NCBI GenBank assembly: GCA_001786765.1
Contig: MFTH01000013.1
Coordinates: 83,974-125,899 of the forward strand
Direction of reading: 5' to 3'
Source: Candidatus Nomurabacteria bacterium RIFCSPHIGHO2_01_FULL_37_25
Lineage (GTDB): Bacteria > Patescibacteriota > Minisyncoccia > Phycocordibacterales > UBA9973
Length of the DNA: 41,926 nt
The notes beneath the pieces are model-generated. The model had not been told where the DNA came from and searched no databases. It was given only the letters and a program-made list of their open reading frames with translations. The translations under genes were made by a program, and so were the position numbers. Shown one piece after another: positions 1-9,005 of the stretch; position 1 is the stretch's first letter, and the number at the start of each line of letters is the position of its first letter.

Positions 1-1185
1 AAAGTCTGAAAGAAGCGGAGGCTCTATGTTTGTAAAATCTGATTCCGGAGTGATGTCTTTGATGGCATAAGTTTCTGAAATAGCTCTGTCCACCATCGAA
101 TCTTCTTCGGGGGTGAGCCCTCCTAACATCAATCGAAAAAGTCCGACTAGATTAATAATATTTGACCGCAAGACATCTTCTGTTGTTTCGTCTTCACGCG
201 GTATCGGCAGGTCAAAAGGGTTCATATGATGGCTTGAAGAAAGAGAAATATTAAAATATCGTCCACCGACAGTTTCAGCCAAGAATTCATATTCTCTCTC
301 CGGGTCTATTACGATGACATCAATGTCAAACATTAAAGACCTTAAAACTTCCAATTTTGAGGCGTATGATTTTCCTGAACCGGATTTAGCAAATGTTACC
401 GAGTTATAATTCTCAAGAGAAAATCTGTCAAAAATTACTAAACTTGAATTATGCCTGTTTTGGCCGTAGAGAATTCCTTTATCGGAAGTTAGGTCTAAAG
501 ATATAAATGGGAAGACACTTGAAAGGGATTCAGAATTTAATTTTTGGTGGATATCCAACAAGTCCGTATTTGTCGGTATAACGCTCTTGAAACCATCTTC
601 TTGTTGGAAAAACGCTGGTTTGATGTATATCAATTTTGACTCCAACATTGACTTTATTTCATTTTCAATTTTAAAGAGTTCAAAATCATTCTCAGCGTAA
701 ATCGTAATATAAATACCAGCATTAAACATTTTTTCTTGCGCCTGTATCAAGCTGTCGCGAAGCTCTTCCAGGTCTTGATAAGAGGTATCAAGCATCGGGT
801 CGCGCACCATACCCTTCGCCTCTCGTGTATTTATCTGGCTTTGCACTTCAGCCACTTTTTTCTGGAATTGTCGTAATATTAAAGATGTGTCTATGGGGTG
901 AACAAAAATTGAAATATCAAAAACCCTGTCTAAATTTATTATTGGGGAAAACCAATTGTCAGTCAAAAATCTCGGGTAAGATATTACAAAAAACGTACGG
1001 GCGATTTTATCACCCAAATTTATGTATTTTGGTTCAATTTTCAGCACCGACGGCGCTATGACATCTTGGAGCTCTAGACTAGCTGACTCATAGATTTGTT
1101 CTGGCGCTACCGCCTCTATAGAGGCTCGCGCTTCATAATTATTAGAATTTATTTTATTTTTTGTAAATATGTTGAATATATTCAT
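1..1185 (-). CDS. virB4: VirB4/TraC-family T4SS ATPase, N-terminal 395 codons (runs off the left edge)
   Basis: This frame is open from the ATG at 1185 to the window edge and is absent from the ORF track because its stop lies outside. The protein begins MNIFNIFTKNKI and shows a Walker A P-loop FAKSGSGKSYA and a following VIVIDPEREY strand, which is the arrangement of VirB4/TraC/CagE ATPases that power type IV secretion or conjugative pilus assembly at the inner membrane. The C-terminal part with the Walker B and arginine finger is missing here only because the window ends. The start overlaps the stop of the upstream gene as ATGA, so the two are translationally coupled. It is the most distal gene seen of the operon that includes PrgI and a VirB6-like protein. 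The family call is firm; whether the machine moves DNA or protein cannot be told. Confidence 0.9.
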   Translation of the reverse strand, partial: MNIFNIFTKNKINSNNYEARASIEAVAPEQIYESASLELQDVIAPSVLKIEPKYINLGDKIARTFFVISYPRFLTDNWFSPIINLDRVFDISIFVHPIDTSLILRQFQKKVAEVQSQINTREAKGMVRDPMLDTSYQDLEELRDSLIQAQEKMFNAGIYITIYAENDFELFKIENEIKSMLESKLIYIKPAFFQQEDGFKSVIPTNTDLLDIHQKLNSESLSSVFPFISLDLTSDKGILYGQNRHNSSLVIFDRFSLENYNSVTFAKSGSGKSYASKLEVLRSLMFDIDVIVIDPEREYEFLAETVGGRYFNISLSSSHHMNPFDLPIPREDETTEDVLRSNIINLVGLFRLMLGGLTPEEDSMVDRAISETYAIKDITPESDFTNIEPPLLSDF

Positions 1186-1823
1186 TGTTCTAATTTGATT
1201 TTTCCTTCCACTTCTCCCGGATTGAAAACTTTATAAAACACCTCCACTACCTCTTCACTGCCCAGTTGAGCTGATTTTATGCCACAGCGACTGAGCCCTT
1301 GTTGTATCACGCCCACTCTTTCTTCTAGCTGGGACCTTTTTTCTTCAAAATCTTCTTCTTTTGCTAATTTCTCTTCTTCTTTATTTTTTCTCTTAAATAA
1401 CTTCTGCAATATTCCGGAATCTGATTTTAAAACAGTGTGAGTGTATGGAACTACAACAAAAAAGTTTTTTGTCATTATGTTTACATTTTCAGTGAAGTTT
1501 TTAATAAATTCAATATATTCTCTTGTTTGTAATTTTAGCAAGGGTTCGTTTTGCACCTTTTCTCTGTTTTCTAAAAGAAAAAGATAAGGTCGGATATCTA
1601 GTCTTCTTGATTGGATAGATATCTGGATGGAAAAATCAAGGGTGTTTAAAAAACTTTTGAATTGAAGAATTATAGCTTTTTGCTCGTCGTCTGATTTCAG
1701 TGATAAATTGACTGAACTAGCTAGCACAATTGCTCGCAAGTCGCCATTTTTCAGCACGATTATTCCATCGCGGATTTCCTGAATTGGCACAAAATCTTGA
1801 GTTGCTTTTGCTTTTAACGCCAT
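1182..1823 (-). CDS. TraC-like / VirB4 N-terminal-domain-like T4SS accessory protein
   Basis: 213 aa with no signal peptide or membrane segment. The first half (VPIQEIRDGIIVLKNGDLRA, then a stretch ending in QSRRLDIRPYL) resembles the N-terminal module found at the start of VirB4/TraC proteins and in small stand-alone proteins beside PrgI in Gram-positive and CPR conjugation-type clusters. The second half is charged and probably coiled (KRKNKEEEKLAKEEDFEEK). It sits 4 bp after prgI and overlaps virB4 by 4 bp, which supports a role as partner of the VirB4 ATPase at the membrane. The family assignment comes from pattern and context, not from a search. Confidence 0.7.
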   Translation of the reverse strand: MALKAKATQDFVPIQEIRDGIIVLKNGDLRAIVLASSVNLSLKSDDEQKAIILQFKSFLNTLDFSIQISIQSRRLDIRPYLFLLENREKVQNEPLLKLQTREYIEFIKNFTENVNIMTKNFFVVVPYTHTVLKSDSGILQKLFKRKNKEEEKLAKEEDFEEKRSQLEERVGVIQQGLSRCGIKSAQLGSEEVVEVFYKVFNPGEVEGKIKLEQ

Positions 1824-1827
1824 TTGA

Positions 1828-2289
1828 TTAATTTTCTACATGTTTATTTAAATCTAATATATCTAAGCTCCAAGCTAAATCTCGCAACTTGCTTCCACCC
1901 AAACGAGCTGTATTCTCCATATTTTCTCTTCTTTCACCCGCGCTTGAAGCTTGATTTGTTTTGCCCACAGAACTACGACCTAGGGCTTGTGTGTTTTCAT
2001 TGATTTTATTTTCGCGTCTTTTCCAGATATACAGTTTATCTTGTATGAAATAAGTGAATCCTGCCTCAATCATATTGAGAAAAGGTTTGTTATTTGGTCG
2101 ATAGCGGGCAAGGGCTACCGCGAGCGCCGCCACAGCTAAAATAGGTATAGCGCCTAAATACCATCCCAGTAGCTTGTAAAGCACAAAACATAAACCGCCT
2201 CCGCCCGCCAAATACACAAATTCTTTGAAGGTGAATGGGCCAAAGATTTTGTCTTCTATGTCTAAAAATTGTGGTACTTTGAATTGCAT
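1828..2289 (-). CDS. PrgI-family membrane protein (VirB3-like T4SS component)
   Basis: 153 aa. The N-terminus MQFKVPQFLDIEDKIFGPFT followed by two adjacent hydrophobic segments (about residues 25-45 and 48-65) and the basic motif ARYRPNNKPF is the classic PrgI layout. PrgI is the small inner-membrane protein that accompanies VirB4 in Gram-positive-type T4SS and probably replaces VirB3. The C-terminal 60 residues are polar and look disordered. The start codon lies at the tip of the palindromic element 2288-2411, so its upstream context is CTAACGGGATG with no Shine-Dalgarno sequence. The TraC-like gene and virB4 follow immediately. Confidence 0.85.
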   Translation of the reverse strand: MQFKVPQFLDIEDKIFGPFTFKEFVYLAGGGGLCFVLYKLLGWYLGAIPILAVAALAVALARYRPNNKPFLNMIEAGFTYFIQDKLYIWKRRENKINENTQALGRSSVGKTNQASSAGERRENMENTARLGGSKLRDLAWSLDILDLNKHVEN

Positions 2290-2411
2290 CCCGTTAGAGA
2301 TAGGAAATCTTTAGATTTCCGTTGAATTAATTATTTTTAATATTTTTTTTAAACCCATCATAATATTTTTTACTTTATTTATTATTTTTTAATATTGATC
2401 TCTAACGGGAT
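2288..2411. repeat. ATCCCGTTAG palindromic element, copy 1
   Basis: A 124-bp element ends in perfect inverted repeats (GCATCCCGTTAGAGAT at the left, ATCTCTAACGGGATGC at the right, counting one flanking GC). Next to the left end is an internal hairpin GGAAATCT-tt-AGATTTCC, followed by an AT-rich filler. A second copy at 37599-37676 shares the termini, the AGGAA...GATTTCCGT block and the same orientation, although the surrounding genes are unrelated. This copy separates prgI from the upstream 2420-3097 gene and provides the prgI start codon. It encodes no protein, so it is best viewed as a small non-autonomous (MITE-like) or regulatory element. Confidence 0.85.
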
Positions 2412-2419
2412 GCATAATT

Positions 2420-3097
2420 TTATTCCGGAATCTCTCTATAAGGGTCAACTTTATTCTTTTGGACTGTTTCATTTTGCGCTGAAGGTTGGATGTTCGGCAA
2501 GGAGTATTCGGTTTTTATTATCGGAATCTGGACAGGGCTAGATAATTTTTGTGACAATATCATGGGCAGGTTAGGAATTGGCAATGTTTCTTTATTTTCT
2601 CCGCCTGCTCCCTGCCAGCTCTCTTTAGAGGGCAGGCTGGCCTGCCCTCCGGGAGGGCTGGTATGGATAATTTTTATACCAGCGGAATTTAATATTTTAG
2701 TATCGTTTGTATCTTTTGCTTTACTTGCCTCATTACTCATCTCATTTTTTTGGAATAATTTTTTTCTTTCAGTATTTTTTATAAATTCCTCCCGTATTTT
2801 TTTAAAAACCAAATCGTTCATTTCATTCATTAATTCATTTACAGCTGCAGGTGATATTCCCATTCTTTTTTCTAATTCTTTTGGATAATCCTCTGGACTG
2901 ACAAGTCCACAAAGCACTAATTCTGTCTCAAGCTCCAGGTCGCCTAATTGCTCAAAATTGTATCCATGCTTGTCTCTCATTCCTAAAATAGCCACTCTCC
3001 AATCAATAGCATTTATAGCGTTGAGAGTTTCTACTGGAAGTTCCCTTTTTGCTGTTTCTATTTTTATTTTTAGTAAATCTACTGTATCGTTATTCAT
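2420..3097 (-). CDS. Helical protein of the T4SS-like operon, paralogue of the upstream gene
   Basis: I place the start at the internal ATG (3097, MNNDTVDLLKIKIETAKREL). The longer ORF in the track would run into the upstream gene and adds only a basic, non-conserved leader. The first ~110 residues repeat the pattern of the 3129-3551 product: LP.E...AIN...W, then LELET..L.GLV...Y, a G.S turn and E....VFKKI. The C-terminal half is low-complexity and carries a palindrome-derived stretch (PPGGQASLPSKESWQ). The function is unknown. Position between the VirB6-like and PrgI genes suggests a cytoplasmic T4SS accessory role. It may belong to the DUF5663-type small helical families common in CPR, but I am unsure. 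Confidence 0.65.
   Translation of the reverse strand: MNNDTVDLLKIKIETAKRELPVETLNAINAIDWRVAILGMRDKHGYNFEQLGDLELETELVLCGLVSPEDYPKELEKRMGISPAAVNELMNEMNDLVFKKIREEFIKNTERKKLFQKNEMSNEASKAKDTNDTKILNSAGIKIIHTSPPGGQASLPSKESWQGAGGENKETLPIPNLPMILSQKLSSPVQIPIIKTEYSLPNIQPSAQNETVQKNKVDPYREIPE
2629..2650. repeat. GC-rich palindrome inside a coding region
   Basis: GAGGGCAGG-CTGG-CCTGCCCTC is a perfect 9-bp stem inside a GC-rich patch (about 2603-2662) of an otherwise AT-rich gene. It is read in frame as part of PPGGQASLPSKESWQ. Confidence 0.8.
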
Positions 3098-3128
3098 ATT
3101 TTTTTTTCTTATATTTCTAATTTGTCTT

Positions 3129-3551
3129 TTATGATTTATTCCTTTCTTCCATAAAAACCGAATAATCCCCGCCAGAAAGAATGAAATTAAGGTTTTGTTC
3201 TGCGTTCGGATTTCTGTTGGGCATATTTTTCTTGATATTTTCTTCAAAAGTGTTATTTATTGGTGTAAATATTTTTTGAAATATTTCTTCAGATATTTTT
3301 TTTGCTTCGTCCTTACTTGTTCCTACTTCGTCCTCAATATTGCCGGCGTACGCATCTTCATCAACCAGACCGAGCAAGAAAGAAGCCGTTTCTAATTGAA
3401 GAGTTTCTATTTCATTTTCATTAAGTAAATATTTTCTACCTATTTCTTCAGACATTTTCTCCCAATAAAAAGAATTTATCGCATCCCGCATTTCTTTTGG
3501 TAGACTCAACATTTCTTCTCCTATTAAATTTTTTGATTTTTCAGTTATCAT
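3129..3551 (-). CDS. Helical protein of the T4SS-like operon (paralogue of 2420-3097)
   Basis: 140 aa, all helix and acidic, without signal peptide or membrane segment. It starts 5 nt after the stop of the VirB6-like gene and is followed 31 nt later by its paralogue. Both share LP.E...AIN..YW, LQLETASFLLGLV, a Y....IEDE.G.S block and EIFQKIF. This points to a tandem duplication. The function is unknown. Conserved placement within a secretion operon suggests a cytosolic regulator, chaperone or assembly factor, which is inference only. Confidence 0.7.
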   Translation of the reverse strand: MITEKSKNLIGEEMLSLPKEMRDAINSFYWEKMSEEIGRKYLLNENEIETLQLETASFLLGLVDEDAYAGNIEDEVGTSKDEAKKISEEIFQKIFTPINNTFEENIKKNMPNRNPNAEQNLNFILSGGDYSVFMEERNKS

Positions 3552-3556
3552 AAGTT

Positions 3557-5845
3557 TTATTTTTTATCTTCTATTTTTGATTCCATTATTATTGCATGCG
3601 CAGCTTCTCTACTAGCGTTACTGCCTAAATCAAAACCATTCGTAATACCTAAAGTGCCCCACTTTGTAAGATTTTTTGACCAACGATTTATTTTATTTGT
3701 TCTATAAGCAAAAGCAACTCTTCGCCTTCTATTTTCGGTTTCTATGTCATGTTTTCTATCTCTAATTTCAATATCTTCCATATAGTCTATAGTTCTAGCA
3801 TGTTTTACTCCAGCTGAGTCAGTATAAGTTCCAACATTTACGCTTGCGTAATCTTTTTGATTAGTTGTTGTTGTTGCTCCAGTATTTATATCTATATCTC
3901 CGGCGTAATTTGCTCCAGTTTTTAGCGCTTTCTTTCTGTTCTTGTAGTTGTTTAAGTCGCGTCCAGCCTTTTCTGCTTGAGGAGAGTTTCCACCAAATTG
4001 TGCGTTCGCATCAGAAAGTGCTTGCCTTCTTACGGTGATTAATTTATCAAGATCTGACAACTCTTTAGAGTTTGCGTTTAACAATCCCTGTAAGTCTGCT
4101 TCTGTCTTATTTAATTTTTGTTTCAATCCCTCATCCGCTCGAACCCCAAGTTCGTCTGCTCTTTTCTTTTCTTTTTCTACCTTTTCTTTATTTTTTTGTT
4201 CAATACTACGAATTGGTCCTCCCATAGACATACCAGTTTTGGACGCAAAAGTTTTTCCAAGACCTGTTGCTCTAATATCAAAGCTACTCTGTTGGGTAGC
4301 CTTGCCAACACTTGTTAATCCACTAGCTAATTTATTAACCCCCAGTCTATTCCCCCACTTGCCCATTTTACTCCCAACCCAATTTGTTCCTGTCGCCGCT
4401 TTATTAGCAACAAACCCTCCAGCTCCACCAATAGCTCCTCGAGCAAGCAACGCCGTTCCACCCGTCGCCACGCCCAAGGCAACTCCCCCAGCTATCTTTG
4501 CGCCTGCTAACAGCACTTCCCCAAACTGCCCCCCTCCTTTCTTGGCGAACTGAGTTGCTTTAAGAAGCATAGACATGACTATTATCGCTGGTATTAAGAT
4601 GCCCAAGATAGCTCCTAATATTGTTGTTGTTGCCCCTCTAGAAAATATTGGTTTTACTCCCCCTCCATGTTCATATATGTGCGGTAACAACATAAATATG
4701 AGGTATATAAAGAACATAAAGATTGGCGCCATAAATGCTGTTGAAATCAAACGTTTAAACCAAGCATCCCAGCCTAGATATTCAATACTTGCAAACTTTG
4801 GCACAGTCCACGACATAAAAGCAAAAGGAGAGAATATGATCAATACCCAAAGTTCAAGTAATCTTCCTATAAACATTAGCCCAGAGACAAAAAAGGCGTA
4901 CGCGGCAAAAAGCATAATACCTCCAGCAAACAACATTATTCCAAGCGTTAAGGAAAAAGAGAGATTATTTTCTTCTGTAACTTTACCATCAACTATGTTT
5001 GTTTTTAGTAGTTTTATATTTTTGTCTGTTATTAATCGAGTGGCGTCAAAAGTTTTCCACATTGCGCCGGATATGTCTTTTCCCCCATTGAGCGCAGCGT
5101 CTGTCGGTACAGCTATTCCATCTGTGCTTGTTACCTCAACATCTACTCTATTATAAAAAATTAAAGCTAGAATATTTGAAGAATCAATAACTACTTTCGT
5201 GAAAAACATAGAGAAGTTTATAAGCAAAGCTATAATTATCACTTTAGCTATCATTTGTTTAACTTCATGTCCCCCTAGACCCAAAATGGTTCGAATAGCT
5301 ATATAAAGTAAGATAAGTATAAAGAAAATATTTGAAAGGTCTCTAATGACCGCCCAGGCCGCAGGGATGAAACCCGAATCACTTGTCACGGTGCTTTTTA
5401 TTCCAAGATCAATCATAACATCAAAAAACTGCGCTGATAACCACAGAAACAAGGAAGGAATTTGAAAAAAAAAGTTGTAAGAAATCTTTAATAAACATCC
5501 GTTAAACCAAGTAGGAGGCCAGTAGTCGCAATCAAGGTTATTAATTTGCCTTTCAAAGGGAGTACTACCTGCAGGTGTTGCCGCCGCCGCTGCTTCTTGA
5601 GCAGCTTTATCTCTCTCCGCTTCTGGGAGTGTTTCAAACCATCGCCCTCCTCCATTTGTGCAAGTACTGTTCTTAACTTCAGCAGCTATCTCTATTTTTT
5701 TTCCTCTTATAAAATTATAACTAGAAGTCACACAAAATCCTTTTAAGTCTTCTTGCGCATTCACCTGCGCCAGCGGACTAAAAAGTCCGACTAGGATGAT
5801 GAACATCAGGCAGTACGGGATTATTTTTTTGATTTGCTTGCTCAT
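3557..5845 (-). CDS. VirB6/TrbL-like polytopic T4SS membrane protein
   Basis: 762 aa. A signal sequence (MSKQIKKIIPYCLMFIILVG, cleavage near VNAQ) leads a ~110-residue external segment with four cysteines, then about seven hydrophobic segments (for example SNIFFILILLYIAIRTILGL, MIAKVIIIALLINFSMFF, LTLGIMLFAGGIMLFAAYAF and ILGAILGILIPAIIVMSMLL). A Gly/Ala-rich segment and a long charged cytoplasmic tail of ~280 residues with coiled-coil character (KNKEKVEKEKKRADELG) follow. This is the topology of VirB6/TrbL channel proteins in CPR T4SS clusters. It probably forms the inner-membrane core with PrgI and VirB4. Primary-sequence similarity in this family is low, so the call rests mainly on topology and context. 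Confidence 0.75.
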   Translation of the reverse strand: MSKQIKKIIPYCLMFIILVGLFSPLAQVNAQEDLKGFCVTSSYNFIRGKKIEIAAEVKNSTCTNGGGRWFETLPEAERDKAAQEAAAAATPAGSTPFERQINNLDCDYWPPTWFNGCLLKISYNFFFQIPSLFLWLSAQFFDVMIDLGIKSTVTSDSGFIPAAWAVIRDLSNIFFILILLYIAIRTILGLGGHEVKQMIAKVIIIALLINFSMFFTKVVIDSSNILALIFYNRVDVEVTSTDGIAVPTDAALNGGKDISGAMWKTFDATRLITDKNIKLLKTNIVDGKVTEENNLSFSLTLGIMLFAGGIMLFAAYAFFVSGLMFIGRLLELWVLIIFSPFAFMSWTVPKFASIEYLGWDAWFKRLISTAFMAPIFMFFIYLIFMLLPHIYEHGGGVKPIFSRGATTTILGAILGILIPAIIVMSMLLKATQFAKKGGGQFGEVLLAGAKIAGGVALGVATGGTALLARGAIGGAGGFVANKAATGTNWVGSKMGKWGNRLGVNKLASGLTSVGKATQQSSFDIRATGLGKTFASKTGMSMGGPIRSIEQKNKEKVEKEKKRADELGVRADEGLKQKLNKTEADLQGLLNANSKELSDLDKLITVRRQALSDANAQFGGNSPQAEKAGRDLNNYKNRKKALKTGANYAGDIDINTGATTTTNQKDYASVNVGTYTDSAGVKHARTIDYMEDIEIRDRKHDIETENRRRRVAFAYRTNKINRWSKNLTKWGTLGITNGFDLGSNASREAAHAIIMESKIEDKK

Positions 5846-5901
5846 TCTTAATTTATTTTACCTTTTCTACCCAACAACGAATTCATTTACTGCCAAACTT
5901 T

Positions 5902-8106
5902 CTAGTCTCTAACTATAATATTGATAGTAACAGTTGCAGAGGGCGTAGCCGAATCGTTTATTTCAACCCAAGTATTACGATTTTCATTTGCGGCAGTGAT
6001 GGTAAAAGTATTACCGGTAAGCTTTGATGATTTTAGTTTATGAAAGTCACCTGCCCTAAGTCCTAGCGTATAAGGTTCCGTGCCGCCTGATATGGTCACG
6101 CTCGCCGTCTGGTTTTCATGAATAGAAATATAGCTTGACGGACTAACTACCAAGGTCGTCGGCGCGTCAGTTACTGTAATTGTGGCGCTTGCTTGTTTTT
6201 CTGGTGTGGATGAATCTTTGATAATCACTCCCATTTGTTCATTACTTGTGACTCCAGTAATTATTAATTGTGATGAATCAGTTTCAGAAATTTTTACAGT
6301 TGCTCCCACGCCTGATACATTTTCTATAGAATAAGGTCTTGTTCCGCCGTCTATGATTACAGTTTTCTCTTCTCCGACAGCGACGGAAATATCTTGTTGG
6401 ATATTTAATTCTTCTTGGCTTGTTATTCTAATATCAACTCTTTTTTCTTCACCTAGAGAATCTTTTATTATGACAAAAGTTTCACCTTCATTAACACCGC
6501 TTATTACTAAAGAATTAGAAGCAAAGGTTGCTATCGCGATGTTTTGATTAGGATATGCGCTTATGTTATAAGGTCCCGTTCCCCCATCTATTCTTGCGCT
6601 GAAGATATTACTGACGCTGGTTGATATACAAGCATTATCGACATCAATCGTTGATGTACAGTTTGTTGGGATTATTGCCAGCGCTCCGATAGCATTTACT
6701 TCAATTCTAATTGAAGCTGTGATTTCTGAATCAGAGGAATCTTCGATTGTGACTTCGGTGGTGCCTGGAGCGACGCCTGTAACTGAAAGTTTTGTTCCAG
6801 AGGCGCCAGAAGAATCAATTTTAGCGGTTGCTATTCCCGAGTCTGGCGCAGTTTTTATATTATAATCTCCAGAGCCACCAGATATAGGCGCGCTAGTTGT
6901 TTGCCCGACTCTTATAGAAACATTTGTTGGGATGTTTAAGGTTGCCGGCGCGTCGCTGGGGTAGTCGTCTAGTGTTACTGGGTCGCCTAGAGGGTCGTCA
7001 TAGCTCCAATTGTCGCTTCCTCTACCGCCTTCACCACCTCCACTGAATGCATCTGAAAGTGAATTCAAGCCTACTTCTAAGAACTTACCTAATAGCGCGT
7101 CAAAAATAGCCGCCAAGCTGTTGCCTATAGCGCCGTCAAGCGCAGTTTGCAGAAAAGGAGTTTCTAACGCGCTGAATACTTGGTTTGCCGCCACAGATCC
7201 GGGGGTGGTGTTTACTAAACGCGGACAATAATTTTCCTTTTCCCATTCTTCGGCTGCTTTATTATATCTATTCATGAAATCATCGTTAGATTCGCCTGGG
7301 TCCATGGTTGGTCCTTTGAATTTTGGTCTTACAAATTCGTTTATGCCATTGTTATATTTTGGATTGTCCGGACATGTTTGTGGCGACAAAAAGCCCATTC
7401 CTTGCTGTAATGCGTCGCGCACTTTCTCCGCCGGCGCTTGGAATACCCCTTCTAGTCGGCTTGCCAGATTTTCTTGTACTATCATCTGGAATCCTAAATA
7501 ATTATTTTGCGGATATTGGGTATTTATCAAAAATCCATTCCATCCTCCGTAATTGAAATCGTTCCTGTATCTAACCAATAAATCAGGGTCATTTATGACT
7601 TTACTTAAAGTGTATTGGCTATTTTCATAAAGTTGGCTTTTATAACTGTCTATTACACCTAGCGCGGTTTCTCGGCCGAAAGGAAAGTGAAAAGTGTCAT
7701 AGCCTATCATATCCACTAAATTCCTAACTTCATTTTTTGCTATGTCTTTAAAGAAAGAGTCTGGGTTTTCTAGGAAAAGGGGCGCTCCGTGAAAACCAGA
7801 GTTTATCCAGTTTATTGTGGATTGAGTCATTTCCGCTAAAAGTCTTTTTGCTATCATTTTAAGAATTTGTTCAAGAACTGTTTGCGCCCAGTCTTTGAGA
7901 GTAGTAGCGGTATTTGTGAGTGTTGAAGCCAGGTTCAGTTTTTCAAGAGCTGCAGTTAAAGCAGTTTTGATTCTAACAACAATATCATCCACTAGTACCC
8001 CCTGCGCTTCCGCTTGTTTGGGTCTAGAAAGTAAAACATTCGGCAACAATATTGAGATTATCAATATAAAGGAGATAAGTTTTGTTGTTTTGTTTTCTTT
8101 ACTCAT
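5902..8106 (-). CDS. Exported protein with four C-terminal Ig-like repeats in the T4SS operon
   Basis: 734 aa. The signal peptide is LISFILIISILLPNVLLS with a cut near AEAQG. The N-terminal ~370 residues are helical and polar. A Gly/Ser/Asp linker (GGGEGGRGSDNW) leads to four ~80-residue beta repeats, each with a V.VG....I.GG..PY core, an S.L.I.GV..G section and a V.I.DSS strand, like BIG2/Ig-type surface domains. Two cysteines sit in the second repeat (NCTSTIDVDNACIS). It is followed 56 bp later by the VirB6-like gene and preceded by the anchored TSP3-type protein. A surface or pilus-associated adhesin is the likely role. A TATAAT box lies 11 nt before the start codon. Confidence 0.7.
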   Translation of the reverse strand: MSKENKTTKLISFILIISILLPNVLLSRPKQAEAQGVLVDDIVVRIKTALTAALEKLNLASTLTNTATTLKDWAQTVLEQILKMIAKRLLAEMTQSTINWINSGFHGAPLFLENPDSFFKDIAKNEVRNLVDMIGYDTFHFPFGRETALGVIDSYKSQLYENSQYTLSKVINDPDLLVRYRNDFNYGGWNGFLINTQYPQNNYLGFQMIVQENLASRLEGVFQAPAEKVRDALQQGMGFLSPQTCPDNPKYNNGINEFVRPKFKGPTMDPGESNDDFMNRYNKAAEEWEKENYCPRLVNTTPGSVAANQVFSALETPFLQTALDGAIGNSLAAIFDALLGKFLEVGLNSLSDAFSGGGEGGRGSDNWSYDDPLGDPVTLDDYPSDAPATLNIPTNVSIRVGQTTSAPISGGSGDYNIKTAPDSGIATAKIDSSGASGTKLSVTGVAPGTTEVTIEDSSDSEITASIRIEVNAIGALAIIPTNCTSTIDVDNACISTSVSNIFSARIDGGTGPYNISAYPNQNIAIATFASNSLVISGVNEGETFVIIKDSLGEEKRVDIRITSQEELNIQQDISVAVGEEKTVIIDGGTRPYSIENVSGVGATVKISETDSSQLIITGVTSNEQMGVIIKDSSTPEKQASATITVTDAPTTLVVSPSSYISIHENQTASVTISGGTEPYTLGLRAGDFHKLKSSKLTGNTFTITAANENRNTWVEINDSATPSATVTINIIVRD

Positions 8107-8156
8107 TTTTATTAGTTATTATACCTTTTTCTGCGTGGCAATAAAACCTTTTTCTG

Positions 8157-9005
8157 TTATTGGGATAATTTTTGACTAACTGCTGTGAATAAATTACCCA
8201 AAGATGACTCTAGTTGATTTACATTTTTTTGATAATTGCTTATTCCGCCTAATGTCATTATAGGATCGCTATCATATAATCTGATATCGCTTAGATTTTC
8301 TATTATTCTTTCGTGTGAATTTATTACCTTTAAGTGTAAATCTGAAATAGATTGTGGCACTCTTGTTTTTATCAATTCTTCCATTACTTTATTCATGTTT
8401 TTAATGATAGGATCAAGTTTTGCTAAAACGCTGGCATCAACATTGTCTTCATCAACGATAAATTCTTGAAGCACATCAAGCACAGTATAATTTATTCCTG
8501 AATTTTTTGTATAAATACTATTCAAAGCATCGTTATAATTTTTAAAAGCCTGAACAGTATCGTTGTTTACCACTTTTACATCAAAAATTGAAAATACTTT
8601 TCTAGGTGGAGAATTTTGCACTTTCTCTGCCAAGGAGCTGGTTAATTTTTCTATTGAGGCTTCGTTCACAGCTCCATTTTGGCTAGCTGACACGATAGTC
8701 GCAAAAAGTTCTCTGGAGAATCTTTCAGTCGCTGTCAGGTTTTCCGTGTCTGAATTTATTTTTTCTATTGTTCCTGCCAGGTCTGCTTTTGTATCTTTTA
8801 ATTTTTCTATCGCCACACTGTCCGGTGTTCCGGGTGTGGTTTCTTTTTTCGTTGGGTCAAGCCCAAACAAACCTTCTTGCCAATCCGGCACTTTGTCGCC
8901 ATCAGCATCTTTAGTTACTAAATCTTCCAGAGTCAAATCGCCATAAATCAATCCACTTTCTTTATTATTTTTTTGATATGTTTCGGTATTTTCAAATGTC
9001 GGCAT
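8157..9005 (-). CDS. Membrane-anchored protein with TSP3-like calcium motif; true start probably upstream at a non-AUG codon
   Basis: The track gives 282 aa from the ATG at 9005. Reading the same frame upstream to the stop at 9101 adds a basic stretch and a clear transmembrane helix (KKTLWIVLAVLFLTALFFLK), so the ATG would remove the anchor. No ATG, GTG or TTG exists in the extension. A TATAAT box (9102-9107) stands exactly 6 nt before ATA (9093-9095), followed by ATT, and 6 nt is the spacing of the leaderless genes elsewhere in this window. Beyond the anchor is DADGDKVPDWQEGLFGLDP, a thrombospondin type 3 calcium-binding motif, then ~220 residues of helical sequence. It is the first gene of the envelope operon. 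Its function is unknown. Confidence 0.7.
   Translation of the reverse strand: MPTFENTETYQKNNKESGLIYGDLTLEDLVTKDADGDKVPDWQEGLFGLDPTKKETTPGTPDSVAIEKLKDTKADLAGTIEKINSDTENLTATERFSRELFATIVSASQNGAVNEASIEKLTSSLAEKVQNSPPRKVFSIFDVKVVNNDTVQAFKNYNDALNSIYTKNSGINYTVLDVLQEFIVDEDNVDASVLAKLDPIIKNMNKVMEELIKTRVPQSISDLHLKVINSHERIIENLSDIRLYDSDPIMTLGGISNYQKNVNQLESSLGNLFTAVSQKLSQ

Noticed and set aside
2288-2411. Insertion sequence
   Set aside because: It has inverted termini but no room for a transposase and no transposase gene is present in the window; treated as a non-autonomous element.
3098-3247. N-terminal extension of the 2420 ORF in the track
   Set aside because: Runs into the upstream paralogue and lacks conserved sequence; the internal ATG at 3097 begins the shared domain.
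4035-4553. 172-aa plus-strand ORF
   Set aside because: Antisense to the VirB6-like gene; Ser/Pro-rich shadow of its Gly/Ala/Glu-rich coding sequence.
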